A stretch of DNA of 64,000 nucleotides from Amphibalanus amphitrite (taxonomy: Eukaryota; Arthropoda; Thecostraca; Balanomorpha; Balanidae), in assembly GCF_019059575.1 (NCBI RefSeq), contig NW_024881981.1, positions 186,001-250,000 of the forward strand, read 5' to 3'. Each line of letters opens with the position of its first letter. The stretch's first letter is position 1. The notes beneath the pieces are model-generated. The model worked only from the letters and a program-made list of their open reading frames with translations. It was not told the origin of the DNA and did not search any database. A program made the position numbers and the translations under genes. Positions 9,973 to 22,200 of this stretch are shown piece by piece.

Positions 9973-12900
9973 GCAATATGCACATCATTGGAAAGAGCGT
10001 AATTTCCCAAACAAAAAACCCAAGTAACATTTTTCGATGGGGCCCACCTGGGGCCCACGGGACCCAATTGAAATTTGGGCCCCAATGGGGCGGCCCCTAC
10101 GATTTTCTTCAAAATTTGCACAGACACTCTCCTGGCCCCCCTCTTGAATCTGGCTGAAGAAACCTACCGGGGAATCCAAAGGAAGGGGCCCAAAGAGGGC
10201 CCCAAAGAGGCCCTTTCTAAGTATTGCCCCTAATTTCGCGACGAACCCCGGCAATATGCACATCATTGGAAAGAGCGTAATTTCCCAAACAAAAAACCCA
10301 AGTAACATTTTTCGATGGGGCCCACCTGGGGCCCACAGGACCCAATTGAAATTTGGGGCCCAATGGGGCGGCCCCTACGATTTTCTTCAAAATTTGCACA
10401 GACACTCTCCTGGGCCCCCTCTTCAATCTGGCTGAAGAAACCTACCGGGGAATCCAAAGGAAGGGGCCCAAAGAGGGCCCCAAAGAGGGCCCCAAAGAGG
10501 CCCTTTCTAAGTATTGCCCCTAATTTCGCGACTAACCCCGGCAATATGCACATCATTGGAAAGAGCGTAACTTCCCAAACAAAAAACCCAAGTAACATTT
10601 TTCGATGGGGCCCACCTGGGGCCCACGGGACCCAATTGAAATTTGGGGCCCAATGGGGCGGCCCCTACGATTTTCTTCAAAATTTGCACAGACACTCTCC
10701 TGGGCCCCCTCTTCAATCTGGCTGAAGAAACCTACCGGGGAATCCAAAGGAAGGGGCCCAAAGAGGGCCCCAAAGAGGCCCTTTCTAAGTATTGCCCCTA
10801 ATTTCGCGACCAACCCCGGCAATATGCACATCATTGGAAAGAGCGTAATTTCCCAAACAAAAAACCCAAGTAACATTTTTCGATGGGGCCCACCTGGGGC
10901 CCACGGGACCCAATTGAAATTTGGGGCCCAATGGGGCGGCCCCTACGATTTTCTTCAAAATTTGCACAGACACTCTTCTGGGCCCCCTCTTCAATCTGGC
11001 TGAAGAAACCTACCGGGGAATCCAAAGGAAGGGGCCCAAAGAGGGCCCCAAAGAGGCCCTTTCTAAGTATTGCCCCTAATTTCGCGACCAACCCCGGCAA
11101 TATGCACATCATTGGAAAGAGCGTAATTTCCCAAACAAAAAACCCAAGTAACATTTTTCGATGGGGCCCACCTGGGGCCCACGGGACCCAATTGAAATTT
11201 GGGGCCCAATGGGGCGGCCCCTACGATTTTCTTCCAAATTTGCACAGACACTCTTCTGGGCCCCCTCTTCAATCTGGCTGAAGAAACCTACCGGGGAATC
11301 CAAAGGAAGGGGCCCAAAGAGGGCCCCAAAGAGGCCCTTTCTAAGTATTGCCCCTAATTTCGCGACCAACCCCGGCAATATGCACATCATTGGAAAGAGC
11401 GTAATTTCCCAAACAAAAAACCCAAGTAACATTTTTCGATGGGGCCCACCTGGGGCCCACAGGACCCAATTGAAATTTGGGGCCCAATGGGGCGGCCCCT
11501 ACGATTTTCTTCAAAATTTGCACAGACACTCTCCTGGGCCCCCTCTTCAATCTGGCTGAAGAAACCTACCGGGGAATCCAAAGGAAGGGGCCCAAAGAGG
11601 GCCCCAAAGAGGCCCTTTCTAAGTATTGCCCCTAATTTCGCGACCAACCCCGGCAATATGCACATCATTGGAAAGAGCGTAATTTCCCAAACAAAAAAAA
11701 AACAAGTAACATTTTTCAATGGGGCCCACCTGGGGCCCACAGGACCCAATTGAAATTTGGGGCCCAATGGGGCGGCCCCTACGATTTTCTTCAAAATTTG
11801 CACAGACACTCTCCTGGGCCCCCTCTTCAATCTGGCTGAAGAAACCTTCCGGGGAATCCAAAGGAAGGGGCCCAAAGAGGGCCCCAAAGAGGCCCTTTCT
11901 AAGTATTGCCCCTAATTTCGCGACCAACCCCGGCAATATGCACATCATTGGAAAGAGCGTAATTTCCCAAACAAAAAACCCAAGTAACATTTTTCGATGG
12001 GGCCCACCTGGGGCCCACAGGACCCAATTGAAATTTGGGGCCCAATGGGGCGGCCCCTACGATTTTCTTCAAAATTTGCACAGACACTTTCCTGGGCCCC
12101 CTCTTCAATCTGGCTGAAGAAACCTACCGGGGAATCCAAAGGAAGGGGCCCAAAGAGGGCCCCAAAGAGGCCCTTTCTAAGTATTGCCCCTAATTTCGCG
12201 ACCAACCCCGGCAATATGCACATCATTGGAAAGAGCGTAATTTCCCAAACAAAAAACCCAAGTAACATTTTTCAATGGGGCCCACCTGGGGCCCACAGGA
12301 CCCAATTGAAATTTGGGGCCCAATGGGGCGGCCCCTACGATTTTCTTCAAAATTTGCACAGACACTCTCCTGGGCCCCCTCTTCAATCTGGCTGAAGAAA
12401 CCTTCCGGGGAATCCAAAGGAAGGGGCCCAAAGAGGGCCCCAAAGAGGCCCTTTCTAAGTATTGCCCCTAATTTCGCGACCAACCCCGGCAATATGCACA
12501 TCATTGGAAAGAGCGTAATTTCCCAAACAAAAAACCCAAGTAACATTTTTCGATGGGGCCCACCTGGGGCCCACAGGACCCAATTGAAATTTGGGGCCCA
12601 ATGGGGCGGCCCCTACGATTTTCTTCAAAATTTGCACAGACACTTTCCTGGGCCCCCTCTTCAATCTGGCTGAAGAAACCTACCGGGGAATCCAAAGGAA
12701 GGGGCCCAAAGAGGGCCCCAAAGAGGCCCTTTCTAAGTATTGCCCCTAATTTCGCGACCAACCCCGGCAATATGCACATCATTGGAAAAAGCGTAATTTC
12801 CCAAACAAAAAACCCAAGTAACATTTTTCGATGGGGCCCACCTGGGGCCCACAGGACCCAATTGAAATTTGGGGCCCGATGGGGCGGCCCTACGATTTTC

Positions 12901-13154
12901 TTCAAAATTTGCACAGACACTCTCCTGGGCCCCCTCTTCAATCTGGCTGAAGAAACCTACCGGGGAATCCAAAGGAATGGGCCCAAAGAGGGCCCCAAAG
13001 AGGCCCTTTCTAAGTATTGCACCTAATTTCGCGACTAACCCCGGCAATATGCACATCATTGGAAAGAGCGTAATTTCCCAAACAAAAAAACCAAGTAACA
13101 TTTTTCGATGGGGCCCACCTGGGGCCCACGGGACCCAATTGAAATTTGGGGCCC
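9973..13154 (+). repeat. Left arm: tandem 278-bp satellite units
   Basis: About 11.4 units with strict 278-bp spacing, apart from one 12-bp insertion (an extra GGGCCCCAAAGA near 10485) and a 2-bp expansion of an A run at about 11692. Each unit contains about six GGGCCC palindromes. Open frames of 107-166 codons occur on both strands, but 278 is not a multiple of three and the frames recur as a by-product of the repeat, so I do not call genes. Confidence 0.95.
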
Positions 13155-13163
13155 AATGGGCCC
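13155..13163. other. Head-to-head junction of the foldback arms
   Basis: The nine bases AATGGGCCC separate GAAATTTGGGGCCC (13141-13154) from its exact inverse (13164-13177). It is the symmetry centre of a palindrome several kilobases long. Confidence 0.9.
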
Positions 13164-16100
13164 GGGCCCCAAATTTCAATTGGGTCCCGTGGGCCCCAGG
13201 TGGGCCCCATCAAAAAATGTTACTTGGGTTTTTGTTTGGGAAATTACGCTCTTTCCAATGATGTGCATATTGCCGGGGTTAGTCGCGAAATTAGGGGCAA
13301 TACTTAGAAAGGGCCTCTTTGGGGCCCTCTTTGGGCCCATTCCTTTGGATTCCCCGGTAGGTTTCTTCAGCCAGATTGAAGAGGGGGCCCAGGAGAGTGT
13401 CTGTGCAAATTTTGAAGAAAATCGTAGGGGCCGCCCCATCGGGCCCCAAATTTCAATTGGGTCCTGTGGGCCCCAGGTGGGCCCCATCGAAAAATGTTAC
13501 TTGGGTTTTTTGTTTGGGAAATTACGCTCTTTCCCATGATGTGCATATTGCCGGGGTTGGTCGCGAAATTAGGGGCAATACTTAGAAAGGGCCTCTTTGG
13601 GGCCCTCTTTGGGCCCCTTCCTTTGGATTCCCCGGTAGGTTTCTTCAGCCAGATTGAAGAGGGGGCCCAGGAGAGTGTCTGTGCAAATTTTGAAGAAAAT
13701 CGTAGGGGCCGCCCCATTGGGCCCCAAATTTCAATTGGGTCCTGTGGGCCCCAGGTGGGCCCCATCGAAAAATGTTACTTGGGTTTTTTGTTTGGGAAAT
13801 TACGCTCTTTCCAATGATGTGCATATTGCCGGGGTTGGTCGCGAAATTAGGGGCAATACTTAGAAAGGGCCTCTTTGGGGCCCTCTTTGGGCCCCTTCCT
13901 TTGGATTCCCCGGTAGGTTTCTTCAGCCAGATTGAAGAGGGGGCCCAGGAGAGTGTCTGTGCAAATTTTGAAGAAAATCGTAGGGGCCGCCCCATTGGGA
14001 CCCAAATTTCAATTGGGTCCCGTGGGCCCCAGGTGGGCCCCATCGAAAAATATTACTTGGGTTTTTTGTTTGGGAAATTACGCTCTTTCCAACGATGTGC
14101 ATATTGCCGGGGTTGGTTGCGAAATTAGGGGCAATACTTAGAAAGGGCCTCTTTGGGGCCCTCTTTGGGCCCCTTCCTTTGGATTCCCCGGTAGGTTTCT
14201 TCAGCCAGATTGAAGAGGGGGCCCAGGAGAGTGTCTGTGCAAATTTTGAAGAAAATCGTAGGGGCCGCCCCATTGGGCCCCAAATTTCAATTGGGTCCTG
14301 TGGGCCCCAGGTGGGCCCCATCGAAAAATGATACTTGGGTTTTTTGTTTGGGAAATTACGCTCTTTCCAATGATGTGCATATTGCCAGGGTTGGTAGCGA
14401 AATTAGGGGCAATACTTAGAAAGGGCCTCTTTGGGGCCCTCTTTGGGCCCCTTCCTTTGGATTCCCCGGTAGGTTTCTTCAGCCAGATTGAAGAGGGGGC
14501 CCAGGAGAGTGTCTGTGCAAATTTTGAAGAAAATCGTAGGGGCCGCCCCATTGGGCCCCAAATTTCAATTGGGTCCTGTGGGCCCCAGGTGGGCCCCATC
14601 GAAAAATGTTACTTGGGTTTTTTGTTTGGGAAATTACGCTCTTTTCAATGATGTGCATATTGCCGGGGTTGGTCGCGAAATTAGGGGCAATACTTAGAAA
14701 GGGCCTCTTTGGGGCCCTCTTTGGGCCCCTTCCTTTGGATTCCCCGGTAGGTTTCTTCAGCCAGATTGAAGAAGGGGCCGAGGAGAGTGTCTGTGCAAAT
14801 TTTGAAGAAAATCGTAGGGGCCGCCCCATTGGGCCCCAAATTTCAATTGGGTCCTGTGGGCCCCAGGTGGGCCCCATCGAAAAATTATACTTGGGTTTTT
14901 TGTTTGGGAAATTACGCTCTTTCCAATGATGTGCATATTGCCGGGGTTGGTCGCGAAATTAGGGGCAATACTTAGAAAGGGCCTCTTTGGGGCCCTCTTT
15001 GGGCCCCTTCCTTTGGATTCCCCGGTAGGTTTCTTCAGCCAGATTGAAGAGGGGGCCCAGGAGAGTGTCTGTGCAAATTTTGAAGAAAATCGTAGGGGCC
15101 GCTATATTGAGCCCCAAATTTCAATTGGGTCCTGTGGGCCCCAGGTGGGCCCCATCGAAAAATGATACTTGGGTTTTTTGTTTGGGAAATTACGCTCTTT
15201 CCAATGATGTGCATATTGCCAGGGTTGGTCGCGAAATTAGAGGCAATACTTAGAAAGGGCCTCTTTGGGGCCCTCTTTAGGCCCCTTCCTTTGGATTCCC
15301 CGGTAGGTTTCTTCAGCCAGATTGAAGAGGGGGCCCAGGAGAGTGTCTGTGCAAATTTTGAAGAAAATCGTAGGGGCCGCCCCATTGGGCCCCAAATTTC
15401 AATTGGGTCCTGTGGGCCCCAGGTGGGCCCCATCGAAAAATGTTACTTGGGTTTTTTGTTTGGGAAATTACGCTCTTTCCAATGTTGTGCATATTGCCGG
15501 GGTTCGTCGCGAAATTAGGGGCAATACTTAGAAAGGGCCTCTTTTGGGCCCTCTTTGGGCCCCTTCCTTTGGATTCCCCGGTAGGTTTCTTCAGCCAGAT
15601 TGAAGAGGGGGCCCAGGAGAGTGTCTGTGCAAATTTTGAAGAAAATCGTAGGGGCCGCCCCATTGGGCCCCAAATTTCAATTGGGTCCCGTGGGCCCCAG
15701 GTGGGCCCCATCGAAAAATGTTACTTGGGTTTTTTGTTTGGGAAATTACGCTCTTTCCAATGATGTGCATATTGCCGGGGTTGGTCGCGAAATTAGGGGC
15801 AATACTTAGAAAGGGCCTCTTTGGGGCCCTCTTTGGGCCCCTTCCTTTGGATTCCCCGGTAGGTTTCTTCAGCCAGATTGAAAAGGGGGCCCAGGAGAGT
15901 GTCTGTGCAAATTTTGAAGAAAATCGTAGGGGCCGCCCCATTGGGCCCCAAATTTCAATTGGGTCCCGTGGGCCCCAGGTGGGCCCCATCGAAAAATGTT
16001 ACTTGGGTTTTATGTTTGGGAAATTACGCTCTTTCCAATGATGTGCATATTGCCGGGGTTGGTCGCGAAATTAGGGGCAATACTTAGAAAGGGCCTCTTT

Positions 16101-18092
16101 GGGGCCCTCTTTGGGCCCCTTCCTTTGGATTCCCCGGTAGGTTTCTTCAGCCAGATTGAAAAGGGGGCCCAGGAGAGTGTCTGTGCAAATTTTGAAGAAA
16201 ATCGTAGGGGCCGCCCCATTGGGCCCCAAATTTCAATTGGGTCCCGTGGGCCCCAGGTGGGCCCCATCGAAAAATGTTACTTGGGTTTTTTGTTTGGGAA
16301 ATTACGCTCTTTCCAATGATGTGCATATTGCCGGGGTTGGTCGCGAAATTAGGGGCAATACTTAGAAAGGGCCTCTTTGGGGCCCTCTTTGGGCCCCTTC
16401 CTTTGGATTCCCCGGTAGGTTTCTTCAGCCAGATTGAAAAGGGGGCCCAGGAGAGTGTCTGTGCAAATTTTGAAGAAAATCGTAGGGGCCGCCCCATTGG
16501 GCCCCAAATTTCAATTGGGTCCCGTGGGCCCCAGGTGGGCCCCATCGAAAAATGTTACTTGGGTTTTATGTTTGGGAAATTACGCTCTTTCCAATGATGT
16601 GCATATTGCCGGGGTTGGTCGCGAAATTAGGGGCAATACTTAGAAAGGGCCTCTTTGGGGCCCTCTTTGGGCCCCTTCCTTTGGATTCCCCGGTAGGTTT
16701 CTTCAGCCAGATTGAAAAGGGGGCCCAGGAGAGTGTCTGTGCAAATTTTGAAGAAAATCGTAGGGGCCGCCCCATTGGGCCCCAAATTTCAATTGGGTCC
16801 CGTGGGCCCCAGGTGGGCCCCATCGAAAAATGTTACTTGGGTTTTTTGTTTGGGAAGTTACGCTCTTTCCAATGATGTGCATATTGCCGGGGTTAGTCGC
16901 GAAATTAGGGGCAATACTTAGAAAGGGCCTCTTTGGGGCCCTCTTTAGGCCCCTTCCTTTGGATTCCCCGGTAGGTTTCTTCAGCCAGATTGAAGAGGGG
17001 GCCCAGGAGAGTGTCTGTGCAAATTTTGAAGAAAATCGTAGGGGCCGCCCCATTGGGCCCCAAATTTCAATTGGGTCCTGTGGGCCCCAGGTGGGCCCCA
17101 TCGAAAAATGTTACTTGGGTTTTTTGTTTGGGAAATTACGTTCTTTCCAATGATGTGCATATTGCCGGGGTTGGTCGCGAAATTAGGGGCAATACTTAGA
17201 AAGGGCCTCTTTGGGGCCCTCTTTGGGCCCCTTCCTTTCGATTCCCCGGTAGGTTTCTTCAGCCAGATTGAAGAGGGGGCCCAGGAGAGTGTCTGTGCAA
17301 ATTTTGAAGAAAATCGTAGGGGCCGCCTTATTGGGCCCCAAATTTCAATTGGGTCCTGTGGGCCCCAGGTGGGCCCCATCGAAAAATGATATTTGGGTTT
17401 TTTTGTTTGGGAAATTACGCTCTTTCCAATGATGTGCATATTGCCAGGGTTGGTCGCGAAATTAGAGGCAATACTTAGAAAGGGCCTCTTTGGGGCCCTC
17501 TTTGGGCCCCTTCCTTTGGATTCCCCGGTAGGTTTCTTCAGCCAGATTGAAGAGGGGGCCCAGGAGAGTGTCTGTGCAAATTTTGAAGAAAATCGTAGGG
17601 GCCGCCCCATTGGGCCCCAAATTTAAATTGGGTCCTGTGGGCCCCAGGTGGGCCCCATCGAAAAATGTTACTTGGGTTTTTTGTTTGGGAAATTACGCTC
17701 TTTCCAATGATGTGCATATTGCCGGGGTTCGTCGCGAAATTAGGGGCAATACTTAGAAAGGGCCTCTTTGGGGCCCTCTTTGGGCCCCTTCCTTTGGATT
17801 CCCCGGTAGGTTTCTTCAGCCAGATTGAAGAGGGGGCCCAGGAGAGTGTCTGTGCAAATTTTGAAGAAAATCGTAGGGGCCGCCCCATTGGGCCCCAAAT
17901 TTCAATTGGGTCCCGTGGGCCCCAGGTGGGCCCCATCGAAAAATGTTACTTGGGTTTTTTGTTTGGGAAATTACGCTCTTTCCAATGATGTGCATATTGC
18001 CAGGGTTGGTCGCGAAATTAGGGGCAATACTTAGAAAGGGCCTCTTTGGGGCCCTCTTTGGGCCCCTTCCTTTGGATTCCCCGGTAGGTTTC
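13164..18092 (-). repeat. Right arm, first part: tandem 278-bp satellite units in reverse orientation
   Basis: About 17.7 units of the same satellite, inverted relative to the left arm. Between about 15718 and 16830 variants alternate with a 556-bp period (a TATGTTTGGG variant at about 16011 and 16567), so a two-unit block was duplicated. The array is cut at GTTTC (18088-18092) by the first LTR retrotransposon and resumes at 24229. Confidence 0.95.
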
Positions 18093-18269
18093 TGTTGTAT
18101 CGTGAGCCTGGCTACGCGTAGTTCAGTTAGCGACCGCCAGGTGGAAACCGGTCGCCGGTTGTGCGGCAGTCGGCCGCCGGCCCGCGCAGGGCGTGGATGT
18201 GTTCTTGTTGGCTGTGCGCCAAGTGGGCGCGCAATCGCAGACGCGGAATAAAGAACTCACATTATATCA
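18093..18269 (+). repeat. 5' LTR of retrotransposon 1 (177 bp)
   Basis: A TG...CA-bounded LTR with an AATAAA polyadenylation signal at 18247-18252, 17 bases before the LTR end. No TATA box was seen. Confidence 0.95.
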
Positions 18270-18323
18270 AATTGGCGACGAGGATCAGATCAAGGTGAAG
18301 CCTTGGAGCTGTGATTGCGAGTG

Positions 18324-18407
18324 ATGGCGAAACGGACCGGTGATCAGTGCGCGGTGGTCAGTGAGGGCGGACAGGCCACGGACGGTGAGGGCGCAAACGT
18401 TGCTTAG
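18324..18407 (+). CDS. Small upstream reading frame in the leader of retrotransposon 1
   Basis: A 27-codon frame beginning MAKRTGDQCAVV. The same frame, length and stop are kept in retrotransposon 2 at 35658-35741 with two residue changes. Its function is unknown; it could affect translation of the downstream Gag-Pol frame or simply be conserved with the leader. Confidence 0.4.
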   Translation: MAKRTGDQCAVVSEGGQATDGEGANVA

Positions 18408-18587
18408 TACGAATGCTTAGTGCTTAGTATTGCTTAGTATTTTTTATTTTCGCGCTGCTGCTGGTAGTCTGCCTGTCGCGCGGCGGCCGTGGTCGTGGCA
18501 GGATTTCCATGTGATCGCCATTTGTGGCGGCCATGATGCCTCGGCAGTGTGGTGTGCGTGGCGCATGCGTCGGCGTGCTGCACGCTG

Positions 18588-18790
18588 ATTGGTCGGCCGG
18601 GGGTGACGCGCAGCTGTGGCAGCGCGTGTGATTGGCCGATTGGTGCGGCGGGGAGGGCCTCAATGCGGTTTGAGGTGCCTGGTCCCCAAGCGGATAATTT
18701 CGGCGGGAAGCTGGCGCGCGGCCGGGCGGTTCGGGACGAGTGCGCATGCGCGCGCGGTGACGTGCGTGTGACGTCACTACCACGTGACTC
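18588..18790 (+). promoter_or_regulatory. Candidate internal promoter in the leader of retrotransposon 1
   Basis: Three ATTGG (inverted CCAAT) boxes lie at about 18598-18643. A TGCGCATGCGCG palindrome (NRF1-like) is at 18741-18752, a perfect CRE TGACGTCA at 18769-18776 and a CACGTG E-box at 18781-18786. The same set, in the same order, occurs in the leader of retrotransposon 2. That a promoter is present is an inference from motif clustering. Confidence 0.45.
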
Positions 18791-18854
18791 CCCCGTCGAG
18801 TAAAGCGCGGGAAACCGCAGCCGGCAGCGCCAAGACGGGCGCAGGGCGGCGCGG

Positions 18855-19170
18855 TGAGCGGTGACGGTCGGCGTGAGCGGTGGCCGACCGGCGTGAGCGG
18901 TGGCCGACCGGCGTGTGCGGTGACCGGCCGGTGTGAGCGGTGATGCCCGGGGCGGGCCGACCGGTGGAGCGGCGGCGGGCCGACCGGTGAAGCGGCGGCG
19001 GGCCGACCGGTGGAGCGGCGGCGGGCCGACCGGTGGAGCGGCGGCGGGCCGACCGGTGGAGCGGCGGCGGGCCGACCGGTGGAGCGGCGGCGGGCCGACC
19101 GGTGGAGCGGCGGCGGGCCGACCGGTGGAGCGGCGGCGGGCCGACCGGTGGAGCGGCGGCGGGCCGGCCG
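18855..19170 (+). repeat. Minisatellites before gag: 20-bp then 23-bp units
   Basis: A degenerate 20-bp repeat (GTGAGCGGTGGCCGACCGGC) is followed by about nine copies of a 23-bp unit (CCGGTGGAGCGGCGGCGGG core). It is GC-extreme and ends about 30 bases before the Gag-Pol start. A related but different array sits at the same place in retrotransposon 2. Confidence 0.9.
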
Positions 19171-19202
19171 GAGGAACGACGCGCTGGTGAGAGCACGGCA
19201 GC

Positions 19203-22200
19203 GTGATGGATCCAACGGGCATGCAGCTGGTGTCTGCGGGGCCGTACCGGGCAGGCACGGACTTCGAGAAATGGCTGCGAGCGTTGGAGCGCTACATGGT
19301 CGCCATGGACATCCAAGGGCCTACCAGACGGTGCGCCGTGCTGCTACACCTGGTGGGGCCTGACATAGCCGATGTCAGCGACTCCCTGCCGGAAGAGGAG
19401 GCAGAAGGACCGGAGGAAGACGAGTTCACCCGGCTAAAAAGGAAGTTGGTACGGTACCTGGTGCCAAGGAATAACGTCGTGGCTGAACGAGGGAAATTCC
19501 AAGGAATGACAATGGAGCCGGAGGAAAGCCTGGAGGAGTTCCTGGCCAGGCTACGGACCCAAATCCTGCGCTGCGGCTACGAGCCGGCGCAGGTGAACCG
19601 GGAGCTGCGAGACCGCTGCGTCCTGGGCAGCCGAGGCGAGCTGCAGCGGAAGCTGGTGAGGGAAGCGGCACTGAAGGGCGACGAACTCAACCTGGAGGAT
19701 GTCCGGCGGACGGCACGCGCCCACCGGGACGTCATGGACCTGACGACTCGGTTGTCAGGGGCGCCGGTACCGGCTGCGACGGACGGGGAGGCAGTCCAGG
19801 TGGTGAGACGCCAGCGGCGGGCGGAGACGGCCAGGCCGGCCGAGCGCCCGGGACCGGGCTCGTGCTTCGGCTGCGGAGGCCGGGGACACTGGCGGCGGGA
19901 CTGTCCGACGGCCAGGGCGGACTCGGCGCCGGAGAGGGCGCGCCCTCCGGTGGCAGGAGCGGTGCAGCAGCGCGGAGTGTCTCGCCCGCCCGGCCCGGCA
20001 GACGGCGGTCGGCGAGACAGCAGACGCGGCGGACCGCTCGAGAAGAGGAGGTGCTTCAAATGTGGCAGAACTGGACACCTGAAGCGGGACTGTCCAGGAA
20101 TCGGACAGGTGGCGTCCGTGGAGGAGGATGTCGTGATGACGGTGGCGCAGCTGACGAGCCAGGACCGGCTGCCACTGGTAACTCTGTCTGTCAACGGCCG
20201 GGAGACTGAGATGCTGGTTGACACCGGGTCACCAGTGTCGATCGTGGCGGACGGCAGCATCCCGGGACTGAAGCTGAGACCGTCCAAGATGCAGCTACGC
20301 TCGTTCACGGGTCAGCCGGTGCCGGTCCGCGGCGAGGCGACCGTGCAGGCGGAGTATGGCGGCCAGCGGAAGCGGCTGAACGTGGTTGTCAGCGGTCAGC
20401 TCCGACACCACCCGCTGCTGGGGCGCGACTGGCTGCGTGAAATACGTCTGGACTGGCGGTCGCTGCTGCAGGTCAGCGAGGCCAGCAAAGTGAGCGGCGG
20501 GCGGACGCTGAGCTCAGTGACGGCGGCGCACGCAGCAGTGTTTGCAGGGGGCCTCGGCACGATGGAGCAGCGCGCGCACCTGACCCTAAAGCCGGACGCG
20601 GTGCCGCGGCGGCTACCACCGCGACCAGTACCGTACGCGCTGCTGCCGCAAGTGGAGGCCGAGCTGGACCGATGGGTCAGAGACGGGATAGCAAGAAAGG
20701 TCGACCCGTCCGAAACCAGTACAGGCTGGGGCACGCCACTGGTTCCGGTGCCGAAGCCGGGAGGCGGGGTGAGGCTCTGTGCGAGCTACAACCTCACAGT
20801 GAACCCGCAGCTGATCGTCAAGCACCACCCGCTGCCGAAGCCGGAAGATGTGTTCGCAGGGGTGAGTGGCAAGCTGTTCTGCAAGCTGGACCTAAAGCAT
20901 GCGTACCAGCAGATGCCGCTCGATGAGGAGTCTCGAGCAATGACGACCGTCAGCACTCACAAGGGCGAATTCGTCATGAAGAGACTGCCGTTCGGGGTCG
21001 CCAGTTCCGGTGCCCTCTTCCAGGAGGCCATGGACCGGGTCCTGGAAGGACAGGAGGGATGCCGGTGTTACCTGGATGACCTATTGGTGTTCGGAGCGGA
21101 CGAGCAACAGCTGCTGCAGCGGCTGGACGAGATCCTCGGAAGACTGGAGCGGCAGGGCCTGCGGCTGGCGGCGCAGAAATGCCAGCTGGCGGTGCCAGAA
21201 GTCGAGTTCCTGGGGTGGAAGGTGACGGCTGAGGGCATCGCACCGACTGACGGCGGTGTAGCAGCAGTGCTGCAGGCACCGGAGCCGACGGACGTCAGCC
21301 AACTGAGGTCGCTCCTGGGCTCCATCACCTACTTCGGGCGTCTGCTGCCCGATCTGTCGACAGTGCTGGCGCCGCTCTATCAGCTGACCAAGAAGGGCGT
21401 GCCGTGGGCATGGACAGAGCAGTGCGCCAAGGCGGTGGAGAAGGTGAAACGGATGCTGACTAGCCCGCCGGTGTTGATGCGGTATGACCCGGACCTGCCG
21501 CTGAGGCTCGTGACAGATGCCAGCAGTGTGGGTGTCGGCGCGGCGCTGGTTCACGTGACACCGGACGGGGCGGAGAGGCCGGTGATGTATGCGTCACGGA
21601 CGCTGACGCCCACAGAAAGGAAGTACCCACAAGTCGAGCGCGAGGCAGCGGCGGTGTCATTCGGGATAACCCGCTTCCATCGGTTCCTGTACGGGCGGCC
21701 TTTCACGCTCGTGGTGGATAATAGGGCTCTATCCCGGATCCTGAGCCCGGACAGAGACCTGCCGAGCCTGGCGGCTGCCCGCCTCCAGAGGTACGCGCTG
21801 CAGCTGGCGGCGTACAGCTACGCAGTGGAGCTGCGCCGGTCCGAGCACATGCACATGGCCGACAGTCTGTCGCGCCTGGCCATGCCGTGCTCGGGTGTCG
21901 AGCGAGAGAAGATCGACAGAGAAGGAGCCGACGTCAGCTTCCTGTGCTACATGGACGGCGCGGCGCCGGTGCTGACGGCAGAGGCGCTTGCGTCAGCAAC
22001 GCGGCGCGATCCAGTGCTGGCCAGGGTGCTAACGTTCGTCCGGTGCGGTTGGCCGGCTGAGGTCGAGCCGGAGCTGGTGCCTTTCAAGCGGCGCCAGGAC
22101 GAGCTGTCGACGGATGGCGAGTGTCTCGTGTGGGGCGGCCGTGCTGTCATCCCACAGCAGCTCCGGGCGCGGGTGCTGCGTGAGCTGCATGAGGGGCACC

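Noticed and set aside
9985-18034. Dozens of 69-209-codon open frames on both strands, highly alike, looking like a tandem gene family
   Set aside because: They recur every 278 bp, which is not a multiple of three, occur on both strands at once, run through repeat borders and have no domain. They are by-products of a stop-poor satellite.
18424-19316. Minus-strand frames of 179-274 codons over the retrotransposon leader
   Set aside because: GC-extreme minisatellite translation (PVGPPPLHRSARRRSTG units in several frames at once); not a protein.
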